A stretch of DNA of 64,000 nt from positions 35,076,093 to 35,140,092 of the forward strand of contig NC_065874.1 in NCBI RefSeq assembly GCF_933775445.1, read 5' to 3'. The DNA comes from Argentina anserina. Lineage: Eukaryota > Streptophyta > Magnoliopsida > Rosales > Rosaceae. The notes beneath the pieces are model-generated. The model saw nothing but the letters and a program-made list of their open reading frames with translations. It did not search any database and was not told where the DNA came from. Positions 44,721-58,100 of the stretch are shown one piece after another (within the stretch, counting starts at the first letter, position 1; each line of letters begins with the position of its first letter). Made by a program: the position numbers and the translations under genes.

Positions 44721-46090
44721 ATGGCCGAGCAGCAGTCCTCGCGTCTCCACCGCCTGCTCACTCTGTTGGATAGTATCCCTCAGTTCTCTTTTGCATCAAT
44801 TTATCCTTGAAAATGCATGAATTCTTATTTGAATCATCGAAACTTTCTTTAACCCAATTCTAATAGCTGGTTCCACCCAAGCAACAAGATTTACAGCTGC
44901 TCGGCAGATAGGGGATATTGCCAAATCACATCCTCAGGACTTGACCTCTCTTTTGAAAAAGGTATAATTTTGATTTCCCTGCAATCCCACATGATATATT
45001 CCAGCTGAAGTATGTTCATGTGGCCTCGCTTACTATTAGACATTAGTATCTTGTTGTGTTCCCTCCCCACATATTCAGCTGCAACATTCTTAGTTAGTTG
45101 TGATCGACTGATCAAGTAATGCTCGGTGGTAAGCTTCCTAATATATTTTAATAAACCTAATGATAATATCACCCTGATTTTTATTAAAACATTAGTACTG
45201 TAGCATTCCCATAAAAAGAAGCCATGTTACTTCCTCAAGCTTTAAGGCTTGATAAAGTCTAGATCAGATGCAGGCCTCTTCTCATGACGTTTTAAATTCT
45301 CCACCCTCCTTCCCCCTCCTAACAGATAGGCTTGTTAGTATCAAGTTTTGTTATATGTTGCCTTCAATTTATAATCTACTTCTGCCAAGATCTGATCATA
45401 TTAGTATTGGCATCTCTTTTCTTTTATTCATTATATAAAATCAGTAACTTTAGTATCGGCCGCTTATTGTAACCAATTTTTGTTTCAATTCCTCGATAGT
45501 CAGCTGGTAAAAATTATGAAAGCTTTGCATTGTTACCAGGAAAGAAGATAAGTGACACAAAAGATACCTCAGGGAACCTCCACCCGACATAATGAAGCAA
45601 AAAGGAAAAAAAAAGGCAAACTAACTCGAACACAAGAAATTTTAGTTTCTAGACAACATTCATGGGCCGCCTTCTACCCCATAAATACTCACAAGTGACT
45701 AGAGGGATGTCTAAAGCTTTACTCTCTCCCAGAAACTCTCTTGACCAGTAAAACATTGTCTTCAAAAACTGTTATGCTTCTGGCTTGAAAACACCTGCTA
45801 ACATTGGCCTCTCTAAATTATTTAACCACAGCCTCATAACACTTGGACAGTGAAGACAGACAGGGTCCACATATTCTCCCCCTATTACGTTATTATGGGA
45901 AACATGTTTTTAAAGAAACTTAATGCCCTGTTGTTATTTTAGTACCTACACCATAACAGAAGGTAGTTGTTGATTATCTAAGGAAAAATATGTGCAGTCG
46001 CCATCCTAATACCTAAATTCATGAAATGATATCAGTTTATGTAATTGTTCTGTTGTAAGCTGAAATTCTTTTTCCTGGCTGTTCCTGTAT

Positions 46091-46124
<34 letters not shown>

Positions 46125-49100
46125 TAGATATCTACTTTTATCTGGAAAAAAAAGTTGGTCTTAATTTTAGTTCCTTGTGACATCAGGTTTCACAATACCT
46201 TCGTAGCAGAAACTGGGACACAAGGGTTGCTGCTGCTCATGCAATTGGGGCAATTGCGGAGAATGTTAAGCACACCTCTGTAAATGAACTCTGTGCTTGC
46301 ATTCAAGCAAAAATGTGTGATGCTGGGATTTCTGGTGCTGTTGAGGACATGCTTACTTTACCAATGTTTGATTCTAACATTGCAGGCACGTCTTTCAGAA
46401 GGTGAGTATATTCATTGCTTTTATACTACACATTAGAGGTGACTGTTGATTTTGATTCTAAATACATGTTTTCGGAGGCACTAATATATCAATTTTTGTG
46501 TTTTATCAACTACAATAGCTTTGATCTCAGCAAGGTTTTGGAGTTTGGTGCGCTGTTGGCATCCCGAGGACAGGTAATGTAATGTCTATTCTATTTTTGT
46601 AGAGAAACTAGCAACTTATGTGAAAGGTAGTTTCCTTTTCTCCTCCAAATAGGCAATACTGCTCCGTAATTTTGTTAATATCACTTCAAATTTAGGTTTA
46701 CAAAAATAGGAGATTGGGAAACAGTTAACTAGTCCGATCCATTGATAAACTAGTTGAACCAACTAATTTTGTTATCTGCCCCATTTTAAGAAAAATGTTA
46801 TCTTGAAAGAAGGTGGTAGTTTTTATAATACAGAAGATGCGATTATAACATAGCAATTCAAAATACTTATGAAAGGAGGACTTTGATAACCCTTTAGGTT
46901 GAATTCATCCAATTTATAAAAATACTTATGTCTTTTCTCCCCTTCTTGATAGAATTAGTGGTCTGACCACTCAATTTACATTACTAAATTGGGGAACGTT
47001 GTATAATATGTTGCCTCACTTACCTCTTCTTAGTTCATAAACGAAGATATGAAAATTGTTGATCCCTTGTAGTAAAAGTGAGATGGTCATATTGATAATA
47101 TGTGGTTTGAATATGCATATATTACTTTTTGGTGGACCTGTAGCTTGACGATGCCGATTATATCTGAAACTATTTGATCATCCACACCCCTCCCCCCTGA
47201 AAATAGAGAAAAGGGGAGGAGATATAGTTCAAAACTTCAGAGTTTATGCCACAGGTTTCTCAATTTGATATTAGCTGCTTTTGTGGCTATTCACTATGCT
47301 TCTTTTAAAAATATATTTTGATTCAGGAGTATGATCTTGCAAGTGATAATACTAAGAACCCAAGAGAGAGATTGGCTCGACAGAAACAAACACTTCGACG
47401 TCGTTTAGGTATATAACTCTCCCTTCCTTCATAAATAATATGAATGGTTGCCTCCAATTGATATTGACTCGTGTTGATTCTGTTTTAACCTTCCCCACCG
47501 TTCACTATGTTTGTTTTAAAAAGCTGATTCCTTTGAAGGTGTAGTGACTTCATCTTAGATGCAACACAACAAAGAAAAAAATATTTCTTGCCAAGATTGC
47601 AAAGGCCTAAACCAGTATGGCATGCCAGTACACCCATTTAGAGATAAAACACGCGTAGCTTTCTTTGTCTTCTGCACCAATTCCCCGTATGGTTCAACAC
47701 CTATGCTCAAAACTGTTCCTGAATACTAGGATAAAAATAATCAGAGTATGAGAAGACCAAAATCTTTTTGTGGAGCTAGACTAAAGTTGATGTAAGTTAT
47801 ATATCTATGCTTGAAAAATAATTATAAAAGAATCTATTGTGTTATTCTACGAAGATTAAGTGATCGAAGTATCAAACTCTATAGGCAGTTTAGGTGGTTC
47901 TGGTATTCCGGTTGGTTATTGTCTGTGACTTTTAATAACATGAAGTTTGGATATGTGTCCTAATAACATGGAAGTTCATTCTCAAGAATAATCTCACTTT
48001 TCGAGTTTCAGGTTTGGATATATGCGAACAGTTTATGGATATGAATGATATGATAAAAGATGAGGACCTAATCTTGCACAACTCCCATGGGAATGGGATT
48101 AATCCAAGAGTTTATTCCTCACGTAATATCCAACAGTTGGTTGCAAACATGGTTCCGTGTGTCTTATCTAAAAGGCCAAGTCCAAGGGAATTGAATCTTC
48201 TAAAACGAAAAGCAAAAATCAATTCAAAAGACCAATCTAAGGGGTGGACTGAGGATGGAGATATGGAGGTGGCCTGTGCTCAAAGTATGCCGACACCGAG
48301 GGGTCCAAGTCCTGATTCATTTGGTACTATTAAGGTATGGACTGTTGATGTTATCATTTGGTACTAATAAGGTATGGACTATTGATGTTCTCAATGTTTT
48401 GGTGGTAGCTGATTTGAGTGTTTCCTAAACATATAAGCTACATCTATTATTGTTTAAAGAAATTCTAATGCTATTTGCCACGGGCCATTCTTGTTGGTAG
48501 TGATGTAATGCTTTGAAGTTTTCATGTATATTTGTTTTTGTATATTGCCTTGTTCCTTGATTAATATTTTTAGGGAAATTGAGGGAATATGAGTAAATGG
48601 TTAGATAAAAAAAAACAAAAGAAATGTAAGGTAGAGATAATTATGTACTTATATATTGCAGTGTGTTTCGCCTAGTTCAAAATTCTAAACGCTAAACTTT
48701 GTGTGTATTTGCAGTGTGTATATTGCAGTGTTTTGGTTCTCTTAGCTCTAAATTTTACGTTCATGTTCTAATAGCTAGCATCTATATGCACCGGGTGTTT
48801 GCCGTTTTATACCAATGGCCAGTAGATCCCACCGGTTGATTTCTACATGCTATAGAAATTATTCAGTTGCAAATGGATACAGTGATCTGTTTCTGATTTA
48901 CTTTGGTTTCTTTCTTCTCTTTGCTTATTATGTGTCCAGATATAAGTTTCTTCATTATGATGTTGATTAATTATATAGGAATTTCTGGACTTTGATCATG
49001 ATGAGGAAAACCTCGAACAAGATGGAGATGGGCGGTGGCCTTTTCATAGTTTTGTTGAGCAACTCATCCTAGACATGTTTGATCCAGGTTGGCTACTGTA

Positions 49101-52100
49101 GTTATGTTAGTCGTCTCTACTAGAAAATGATGGGCCCATAAGCTGCTTGATTGTTGTTATTTATAATTACTCAATCTATTTTTATATGGTAAAGTTTCAC
49201 TTCAGTTATAATCCCTAATACTTTTTTTTCCATTTTATTTTTCGAATCTTTCATAGTTTGGGAAGTACGCCATGGATGTGTGATGGCTTTGAGGGAAATT
49301 TTAACCCATCAGGGTGCTTCTGCTGGAGTAATTATGCCTGACTTGAGCCTGGATAATGTACAGTTGGTTGATTTAAAAAGTAAATGGACATCACAGACAA
49401 TGAAGAGAAGCAGAGAGATTGATTTGAATGTGCAAGTTCCAGTTGATGAATCTCGAACAGTGGTGAAGAAGCCGAAGTTTGAAGATGTTTCATGTCCATT
49501 TGTGGAAACAATGGTCTCTGCTAGTAATAATGGGAATGTTGATATCAGTATCCAGGTTCAAGATGCTAGGTGTAATTTGCCTTCTCAGCAGGTTAACGGT
49601 CCACTTTGTGTCAGCTCTCTAAAGATGGAGCCTGAATTGTATCCATGTGAGCAACCTGTCAGTACCACTGAGTTGAAGTATGAGGCATCCTCTCAGAAAA
49701 TGGATCTGCTGAGAAGTTTCACCGAAAATAATGAGCTGGTGAATTTGGTTAAACTGGTCAGGCATTCATGGCTTAAAAATTGTGAATTTCTTCAAGATTG
49801 TGCGATTCGTTTCCTGTGTGTATTATCGCTAGACCGGTATGTTTTTTCAAGGTTGTTGGTTTTTATTTTTTTAACTTTGGGCCTGATTTGGTCTTGAGAT
49901 ATTAGTTCTCTTGAATAAAGATGTCATAGTGTACCATGATTTCTAATATGAAAATGAGAGCTTCTTCAACTACTCGTAACATGATTGCAGTTTTGGAGAT
50001 TATGTCTCTGATCAGGTAGTTGCTCCCGTACGTGAAACCTGTGCACAAGCATTGGGTGTTGTGTTCAAGTTCATGCATCCAACATTAGTTCTTGAAACAT
50101 TGAATATCTTGTTGAAGATGCAGGTAGTTTCCATTTTTTTGGTCCGTCATACTTTTCGTATTTGGTTGGAATTTATGTGCTGTATTATTTTGTGTTTCTG
50201 ATATTCCTATTTGTTTTCAGTGTAGACCAGAATGGGAAATTCGTCATGGAAGCCTTTTGGGTATTAAGTATTTGGTGGCCGTGCGGAAGGTATATATTAG
50301 GTTTGACTAATAAAACTGCATTTAAAGATGATTTCACACATAACCACTAATCAAACTTGCAACAAATTTGTCTCTTTTTCTTTTTGGTGGTTGGTGCATA
50401 TATTTCTTGAAGTACATGGTTACTACCTAATTTTCCACTTTGATTTTTATGATGCCAGGAAATGCTACATAACTTACTTGATAGGGTGCTCCCTGCGTGT
50501 AAAGCTGGCCTAGAGGACCCTGATGATGATGTTCGAGCAGTAGCTGCAGATGCCCTAATTCCTACGGCATCTGCTATTGTCGCATTAAAGGGTCAAACAT
50601 TGCATTCTGTGGTGATGCTTCTATGGGATATATTACTTGATTTGGATGATTTAAGTCCATCCACCAGCAGGTACTTTTTGTGGTCCATAATTTCTTTTCC
50701 TGTTATTCTTTGTAGTTCAAACTTTTTAAAGGATTTTATTCTATAAGCTAACCATATATTTTTATTTAAACTGTGTACTTTCAGAAAGTAAAATCAGTCA
50801 TATTGATCATCACATTCCCACAATCTTTTTTCATTTTTAAAAGAAGCAGCTTTTTTATTAAACCTAAAAGCAATGAACAACAACAAGGAGGCAGACAAGG
50901 AATCCGCTTTAAAAATAAATGGGCCACATAGAAAAAAGCTTAGTAGCCCATCTGATACTGCTAACCCAAGGAATAGGCTAATAGCGCTTAAACTACAACT
51001 GCTTGCCAATTAAAAATGATAGAAGAAAGACTATAATCCCTAAAATCCTTAGTTGTAGAAGCCCAAAGTGATGTCCAGAACTTAACTCTCTCCCACAGGT
51101 CTTCCTTCCCACCCCTCCATTGGATTCAAACAACCTTTTTATTTCTTTCCATCCAAACCACCCACACTACCTCTAGCACCCCACAACCCCAAGGAATTCT
51201 GGCCTTTCTCCCTTTACCAAAAGCTGAAGGGTTTTCTTTTAGCAATTCACTCCTCTCTAATGGAGTTAACCAAGTCCACTCTTGCCTCCCTGAATAATTT
51301 ATTCCATAAAAGTTAACTACCTCACAGTGCATCTACACTTTCCTCTTGCCTTTTACACAACATGCACCAGTGAGGAGAAAAAGAACATCCTGGTCTTCTC
51401 TTCTGAAGAACATCACATTCCCACAATCAGTCACCAAATCCTCTCATGAGTATTTTAAGGATCCTAAAAACAGCACAATCTTTTTTTTTAAAACCTAAAT
51501 CTAGTGCAGCCTAATAGTTATAAACTTATCTATAGAGATGTGGACATGGTGTTGACGTAGCACACACCAATTTTGTTATGATACGCTCTTATTGGTCGTT
51601 TGTGAGTCTAGCTTCTACAGGATAGGGCAAGGTGTAAGGTTACAAACGTTTTAGGAAAGGGAACCAAATCTCTTTTCATTATCATACACATGGAGATGAT
51701 GTTCCAGCAGGTGGGCATAATTGGATTTTATGAGAACTAAAATCTTAAAGTTGAGTTTTCAAATTTCAGTGGATGGGTAATGTTGGAGTATGTTTGAGAG
51801 GTTATTCATATGAAAGACTGCACTATTTTCCTCTAAAGAGTGGCCACATATCATAATGAAATGTATACACTGATAATTAGAGATGTCTCCACCACATTAG
51901 TTGATTGATTCCATTAGTATTAGTGTCACTTTTAGGTTCCTCCAGTTATATATACATATATTATATGATATTTTTGGAGACTGGTGTTTTGTTAACGGTT
52001 TTGTTTCTCTACAGTGTAATGAATCTCCTGGCAGAAATTTACTCCCAAGAAGAGATGATCCCAAAGTTTTTTGAGGCCACATCTTTGAAAGAGAACGTGG

Positions 52101-55100
52101 ATTTTGACTTAAATGAACTGGATCGCATTGATGATTCCAAAGAAGGAATAATGTCACAGGATAATCCTTTCATGCTATCTACACTGGCGCCACGGTTGTG
52201 GCCTTTTATGAGGCATAGTATAACATCAGTCCGTTATTCAGCCATCCGCACTTTGGTAAAATTTTAGCTCCATTGTTGGTGTGTTTGTACATTTATCTAG
52301 TTTTTTTTTTTTTAATAAAGTAGGTTAAACTTCAATAATTTGATTGTATTTCCTATAAGTAGAAATTGATTTCTTATGTCCAGAGGAGCAAATCAACAAC
52401 CCCAAATTTCGATATGAATTAATTTATTCTTTACTGTTAGTCAAGATAGGAAATCATGCTTATGATGAAATATGTAATCTTACTTAGATTGAATTCTTTT
52501 GAGGGCACCCCTAATGGCGGTGCAAGTCTTACAACTATAATAGTGTCCTAAAAATAATAAGAAGCTCATCAGCTCTAATTTGAGACTGCCAATTCCCATT
52601 AACTATACTATGACATTCTGCATATATATCCTAAAACTGCTCTAGCACAAAATCCAATGAGGGTATCACAGTGATTTCCCCACAGGTACGGGTCTTTGAT
52701 TTTCACCTGGGTATGTCAGATTTAGTTCTAGTATAATTTTTAGGGTGCTAATATATCAGTATATTTTAATAGAAGTATTACACATGACATGTATGAAGTG
52801 TGTAAGTCAACATAAGATTTTAAATATTATCAAGTATATTAGTAAATTTGTTTGGTGTATACGTGTGTGGTAAGTTTATGTCCATTTAAGTCAATTCTGT
52901 TCTATGCAATTTCATTTGCAGGAGAGACTGCTTGAAGCAGGATACAGAAGGAACATATCTGAGGATTCAAGCTCTTCTTTTTGGCCTTCCTTTATCCTGG
53001 GTGACACTCTCAGGATTGTTTTTCAGAATTTACTACTTGAATCAAATGATGAAATTTTGAATCATTCGGAGAGGGTTTGGAGGCTCCTTGTTCAGGTTGT
53101 TTTATATTCATGATGAGCAAATTACTTTTTCTTATATGTTTAAGAGGTCGTGTATTATCTGCATTTTGTTCTTTTTTCTTTCTTTCTTAAAGATTAGAAG
53201 AGCTGATGTGGTTCGACATTGGTGTGACTGTTTTGGGACGTTTGTTTTTGTTCTTTTTCTTTGGTTTCCACTGAATAATCGATACATCTCTGGAATGCTA
53301 GTTTACCCAATGACTGGCGTTCCACATCTCTTTTCTGTTTTAAGGTTCCTCTTTAGATGCTTGAAATAGAGCATTATTTCCCCCAACAATAAACTTAAAA
53401 AAGTATCTCGTTTAGTTTCATACTTTTCGGAAAGTCGTCAGAACTATCGATTTGTGGAGTTTTGGCTTTGGTAAAGACACACATTCCCATCATAGTATTC
53501 ATGTCTGATATCCTAAATTTTCTTTTCTTTTTATCTTCAACAGCGATGAGCTGTAATTCTGTGGTAGGCATTCAGGGTTGTAATAATTGCATTAGTTCAT
53601 TTCCCTCTGCTCTCTTAATTGTTTGCTTAAACAACAAATGACACTAAAATGTGGAGTGTTCATAAGGGAAATAGTTACAAATGGCCCCTTTTTTTGGAGT
53701 CATACTTGTTAGATTGGGGCACTTTAGTTGTTCTATAGGATTTAGGGCACTACATGTATCTTTATCCGGTGTTGTTAATGAGCATTCCTATATTTGTTTA
53801 CAGTTTACCTTCTCATTCTTCTGTTATATTCTCTCTCTTTCACTGTTCGTCTTTCTTAAATCTATTATGGTATCAAAGCTATCTTGATCCATCTGGAACA
53901 GGCATCCCCTCGTGGGTGTATGGAGAGTCCCTTCTCTGTACATCCATGGGCCATATTGGAACTGATCACTTCCGTCGGTTAGTCTGTTATGATCTGTGAT
54001 TGTTCTCAGTATATGTTTCATCTCTTTTCAGCGTTCCCAGAACACTCCTTCCTCTTCTTCAGCAACCTCTCTCTGTCAGTATTTCTTCTTCTGATTGCGT
54101 ACTTTGCTTCCTCTAAATCTCTTCGTCGGTTGCTTCTTTCAGATCACTGTCTCTTCTTCTTTGTTCTGGTTGTTGTTTTCAGCAATCAGTCTGTCAGCAG
54201 CCGAGTTTTTGCATCAATCATTCCACAGCCATCTCCTTTGGCAGCATAGTCAGCAGCTGTCTCCTTGCTGTGGCATCAGTCAGCAGCCGCTAGTTGACAT
54301 TAGCTTATATATTCATCGATCTTAGTTTGCAGTTCTATTCTGTTGCATTTTGGTTTAGTTATGTTTTACTCATGTTTGCTCAGATCTGTCCATGCACACT
54401 TTTTTCTTATATGCAATTTGAGTTGAGGGTGGGTGTTAGAGAAATAATGTAAATACAGCTTGAGACAGTTTAGATTTTCCACAGGATTCACCTCATGGTC
54501 AGGGACGGAGGCATGATTTTAAATTAGGCTGGGCTATATATATTTATATATGTAACATTATCATACTTTTTGTTAATTATTTTTGAAATTTTTGACGAGA
54601 TCCCGTATCTTAAATGTATACCTTAGAGGATAAACTTGTTAGAGAAGTACTGAGAGAACCAAGTCAATGAGAGCTACAAAAAAACTTAAATAAACATAAA
54701 CATGCAGTTCATCAACATGCAATATAAGTTGTTAAATCCCAACTTTAATTTAATTTAAAACGAGTTCTATCTCCTTAATTCGTTGTCCATGCTGGTTTCT
54801 TGCTTCTGGGGCACATAAAGATTCACCTTGTTAACTGTAAACTACTGCTGCTTGTTTGTCAGAACTCTGCTAACATTTTCTTCCCTTTCTCTCTCTTCTT
54901 GCCAGTGTCCAGTAGGGGAGTTGGAAAGTGCTGCAAGGTCATATATGTCTTCTTGGATAGAACTTGCAACAACTTCATATGGTTCCGCTTTAGATTCGAC
55001 AAAAATGTTTTGGCCTGTCACTCTTCCTCGAAAGAGTCAATTTAAAGCAGCAGCTAAAATGAGAGCTGTGAAGCTCGAAAATGAGTCTTCTGGAAACCTT

Positions 55101-58100
55101 GGCTTCGAATCAGCAAGGGGCTCCATGTCACAAGAAAAAGCTGGAGATGCTTTAACCAATAATGTCCAGATCATTGTTGGTGCAGATGTTGAATTGTCTG
55201 TAACTCATACCAGAGTGGTTACAGCAGCAGCACTGGGAGTTTTTGCTTCTAGATTACAGGAAGGCTCAATACAGAATGTAATTGACCCGCTGACGAATGC
55301 TCTCACATCTTTATCTGGTGTCCAGCGGCAGGTACAGTTTGATTTTACATTTTTTAACTCCAAAATTTGGCCACCATTTCTTTTCTCTCTTTATTGGTAT
55401 AAATCAAATCTTTCGTATTCATTCAGGTAGCATCTATGGTTCTTATCTCGTGGTTCAAAGAGACTAAAAGTAAAGGTGTATTTGATATCAACAGAGTCAT
55501 ACTGGGTTTTCTAAACCATATCAGAAGTTGGTTATTGGAGTTGTTAGCTTCTTCTGACCCTGCTAATCCTACAAAAGGTTCACTTCTTCCTTACAGTGAG
55601 CTTTCTAAAACGTATAGTAAGATGCGTGATCAGGCTAGTCAGTTGTTACATACTGTTGAGTCATCGGGCATGTTTGAGAGCTTCTTGTCCACTAATAAAA
55701 TTCATTTGGAAAGCTTGAGCGTGGACGATGCGATTAATTTTGCATCAAAACTTTCAAGGTTGTCTAATGATACTGTTGGGAATGATTCTTTGGAAAGGCA
55801 TGTTGTTGATGGTATAGAGTCAGCAAAGCAACAACTTTTGACAACATCAGGATATTTAAAATGTGTGCAGGTATGTCTGAGATACAAATACTAGCTTATT
55901 AATATTATGCTCTAGTTAAATGCTAGATGCTCTATGCCAGACGATTTCTTATCTAGAATCCCCAATAACCGGCCTTTTCCATCTTAACTGAGATTCTTTA
56001 TCATCATTTGTATGATTGTGATTTCATATAATTAAAGCTTCGATGAACAAACTACAGAGCAATCTGCACGTTGCTGTCTCCTCCCTTGTGGCGGCTTCAG
56101 TTGTTTGGATGTCACAGCTTCCTTCACGACTAAATCCTATTATCTTGCCTCTAATGGCTTCCATAAAAAGAGAACAGGTAATGTCCAGATAATTTGATAA
56201 GCCAATGATTGTCCTTGCTAAAAGTTCTTTCTCCAGTATACAGATGCATACTTGTTTAATCTAATAAATCTTAAATTTCTATTGAAGGAGGAAGTTTTGC
56301 AACAAAAGGCAGCTGAGGCACTTGCAGAGCTTATTTCTGATTGTATTTCTCGCAGGCCTAGCCCAAATGATAAGTTAATCAAGAATATTTGTAATTTAAC
56401 ATGCATGGATCCTAGTGAGACACCACAAGCTGCAAACCTCAGTTCCGTAGATATTGTTGATGATCAAGACCTTTCTTTGGGGACTAATAGTAGTAAGCAG
56501 AAAACAAAGATTCATATGGTAGCTGGCAGTGAAGACCGTTCAAGGGTTGAAGGCTTTATTAGCAGACGAGGTTCTGAGCTTGCATTGAGACACCTTTGTA
56601 TGAAGTTTGGCAATTCATTATTTGATAAGCTTCCTAAACTATGGGATTGTCTCACGGAAGTTCTAAAGCCTAGTGGTAATGAGTCCCTTAATCTGGAAAA
56701 TGAAGTTATAATTATACAAGCTATGGAATCTGTCAGGGATCCCCAGCTCTTGATAAACAATATCCAGGTTATGATCATCCTTGACTTTGCTGGTTACTAT
56801 TTCCACATGACAATCGACCTTTCAAATTGTACTTTTTTGTATGCAAATTCTTGCCTTATGGTCCTCATTACTAATGCTTCTGCGTACGATAATGTCACAC
56901 TTAGTGTTTGTTACAGCGTCTCCCATGTGATCATTCAGTTAGGCTGCTGAATGAATGAGTTAAAGTCTCTTGGTTGGGTTTAGGAAGAGTTTTATGGCTG
57001 TTTTTCTATACAAATTTTCCTGCCCCCCCCCCCCCCCCTTTTCCCAACAGAAGATCATTTGTATTTTTCCGGATGCATAGATATTCCGCCCTTTTCTAAG
57101 TCTAGTTATTAATCATTTAAAAAAGAAGGGTGTGTAGGTAGTGGTATTAGTGCTCAGTTTCATGCTGCGTTTCGATTTAGGTAGCACAAAATTTAAAGCC
57201 ATCATATTTATATCCTCGATATGAGAACTTGGTTTAACAGAATCCATAAACTGATTTGTGGTAGCTTGGTAGACTTGCTATTTGCTCCTTAATTTCTGAA
57301 ATGCTTAGTTGATAAGTTTTTATGTTCATTGGACTAAATTGGTCATCAAGTTTTTTCACAATAAAACTTGGCATAGACTGAGTAAAGGACTTGCTATTTA
57401 TCTGTTCAGTTTTAAAATAACATATAGATTTTTCTTCTTTCTTTGTCCTCCTCCTTGTCTTCTATACTAGAAATTAGATTAGCATCTGGTAGAGAGCCAA
57501 TATTTTGTGGACCTGCAAACTCGATAACTTGTTTGAATCTCATTGTTTGAATTTTGAATTGTAGGTGGTACGTTCTATAGCTCCTTTGCTAAATGAGGAT
57601 TTAAAACCAAAATTGCTTACTCTGCTTCCATACATTTTTAACTGTGTGCGACACTCTCATCTTGCTGTTCGATTAGCTTCGTCTAGATGCATCGCGTCTA
57701 TGGCCAGGTCCATGACAATACCTGTGATGGGAGCTGTAATAGAAAATGCTATCCCAATGTTGGGGGACGCGACATCTGTTAATGCTAGACAAGGTGCAGG
57801 CATGCTTGTTAGTTTGATTGTTCAAGGACTGGGTGTAGAATTGGTTCCATATGCTCCTTTGTTGGTTGTTCCTCTTCTAAGATGTATGAGTGATTGTGAT
57901 CAGTCTGTCAGACAGAGTGTGACACACAGTTTTGCTGCCCTTGTACCTCTTCTTCCTCTAGCTCGTGGCCTCCCTCCACCTGTTGGGCTAAGTGAAGATT
58001 TCTCCAGAAGTGCAGAAGATGCAAAGTTTCTAGAACAACTACTTGACAACTCTCATATTGATGATTACGAGCTTTGCACTGAACTCAAAGTGACCCTGAG

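Noticed and set aside
50162..53369. Hydrophobic open frames in BTAF1 introns
   Set aside because: T-rich intron sequence read through exon borders. Splice sites and family alignment place the exons elsewhere.
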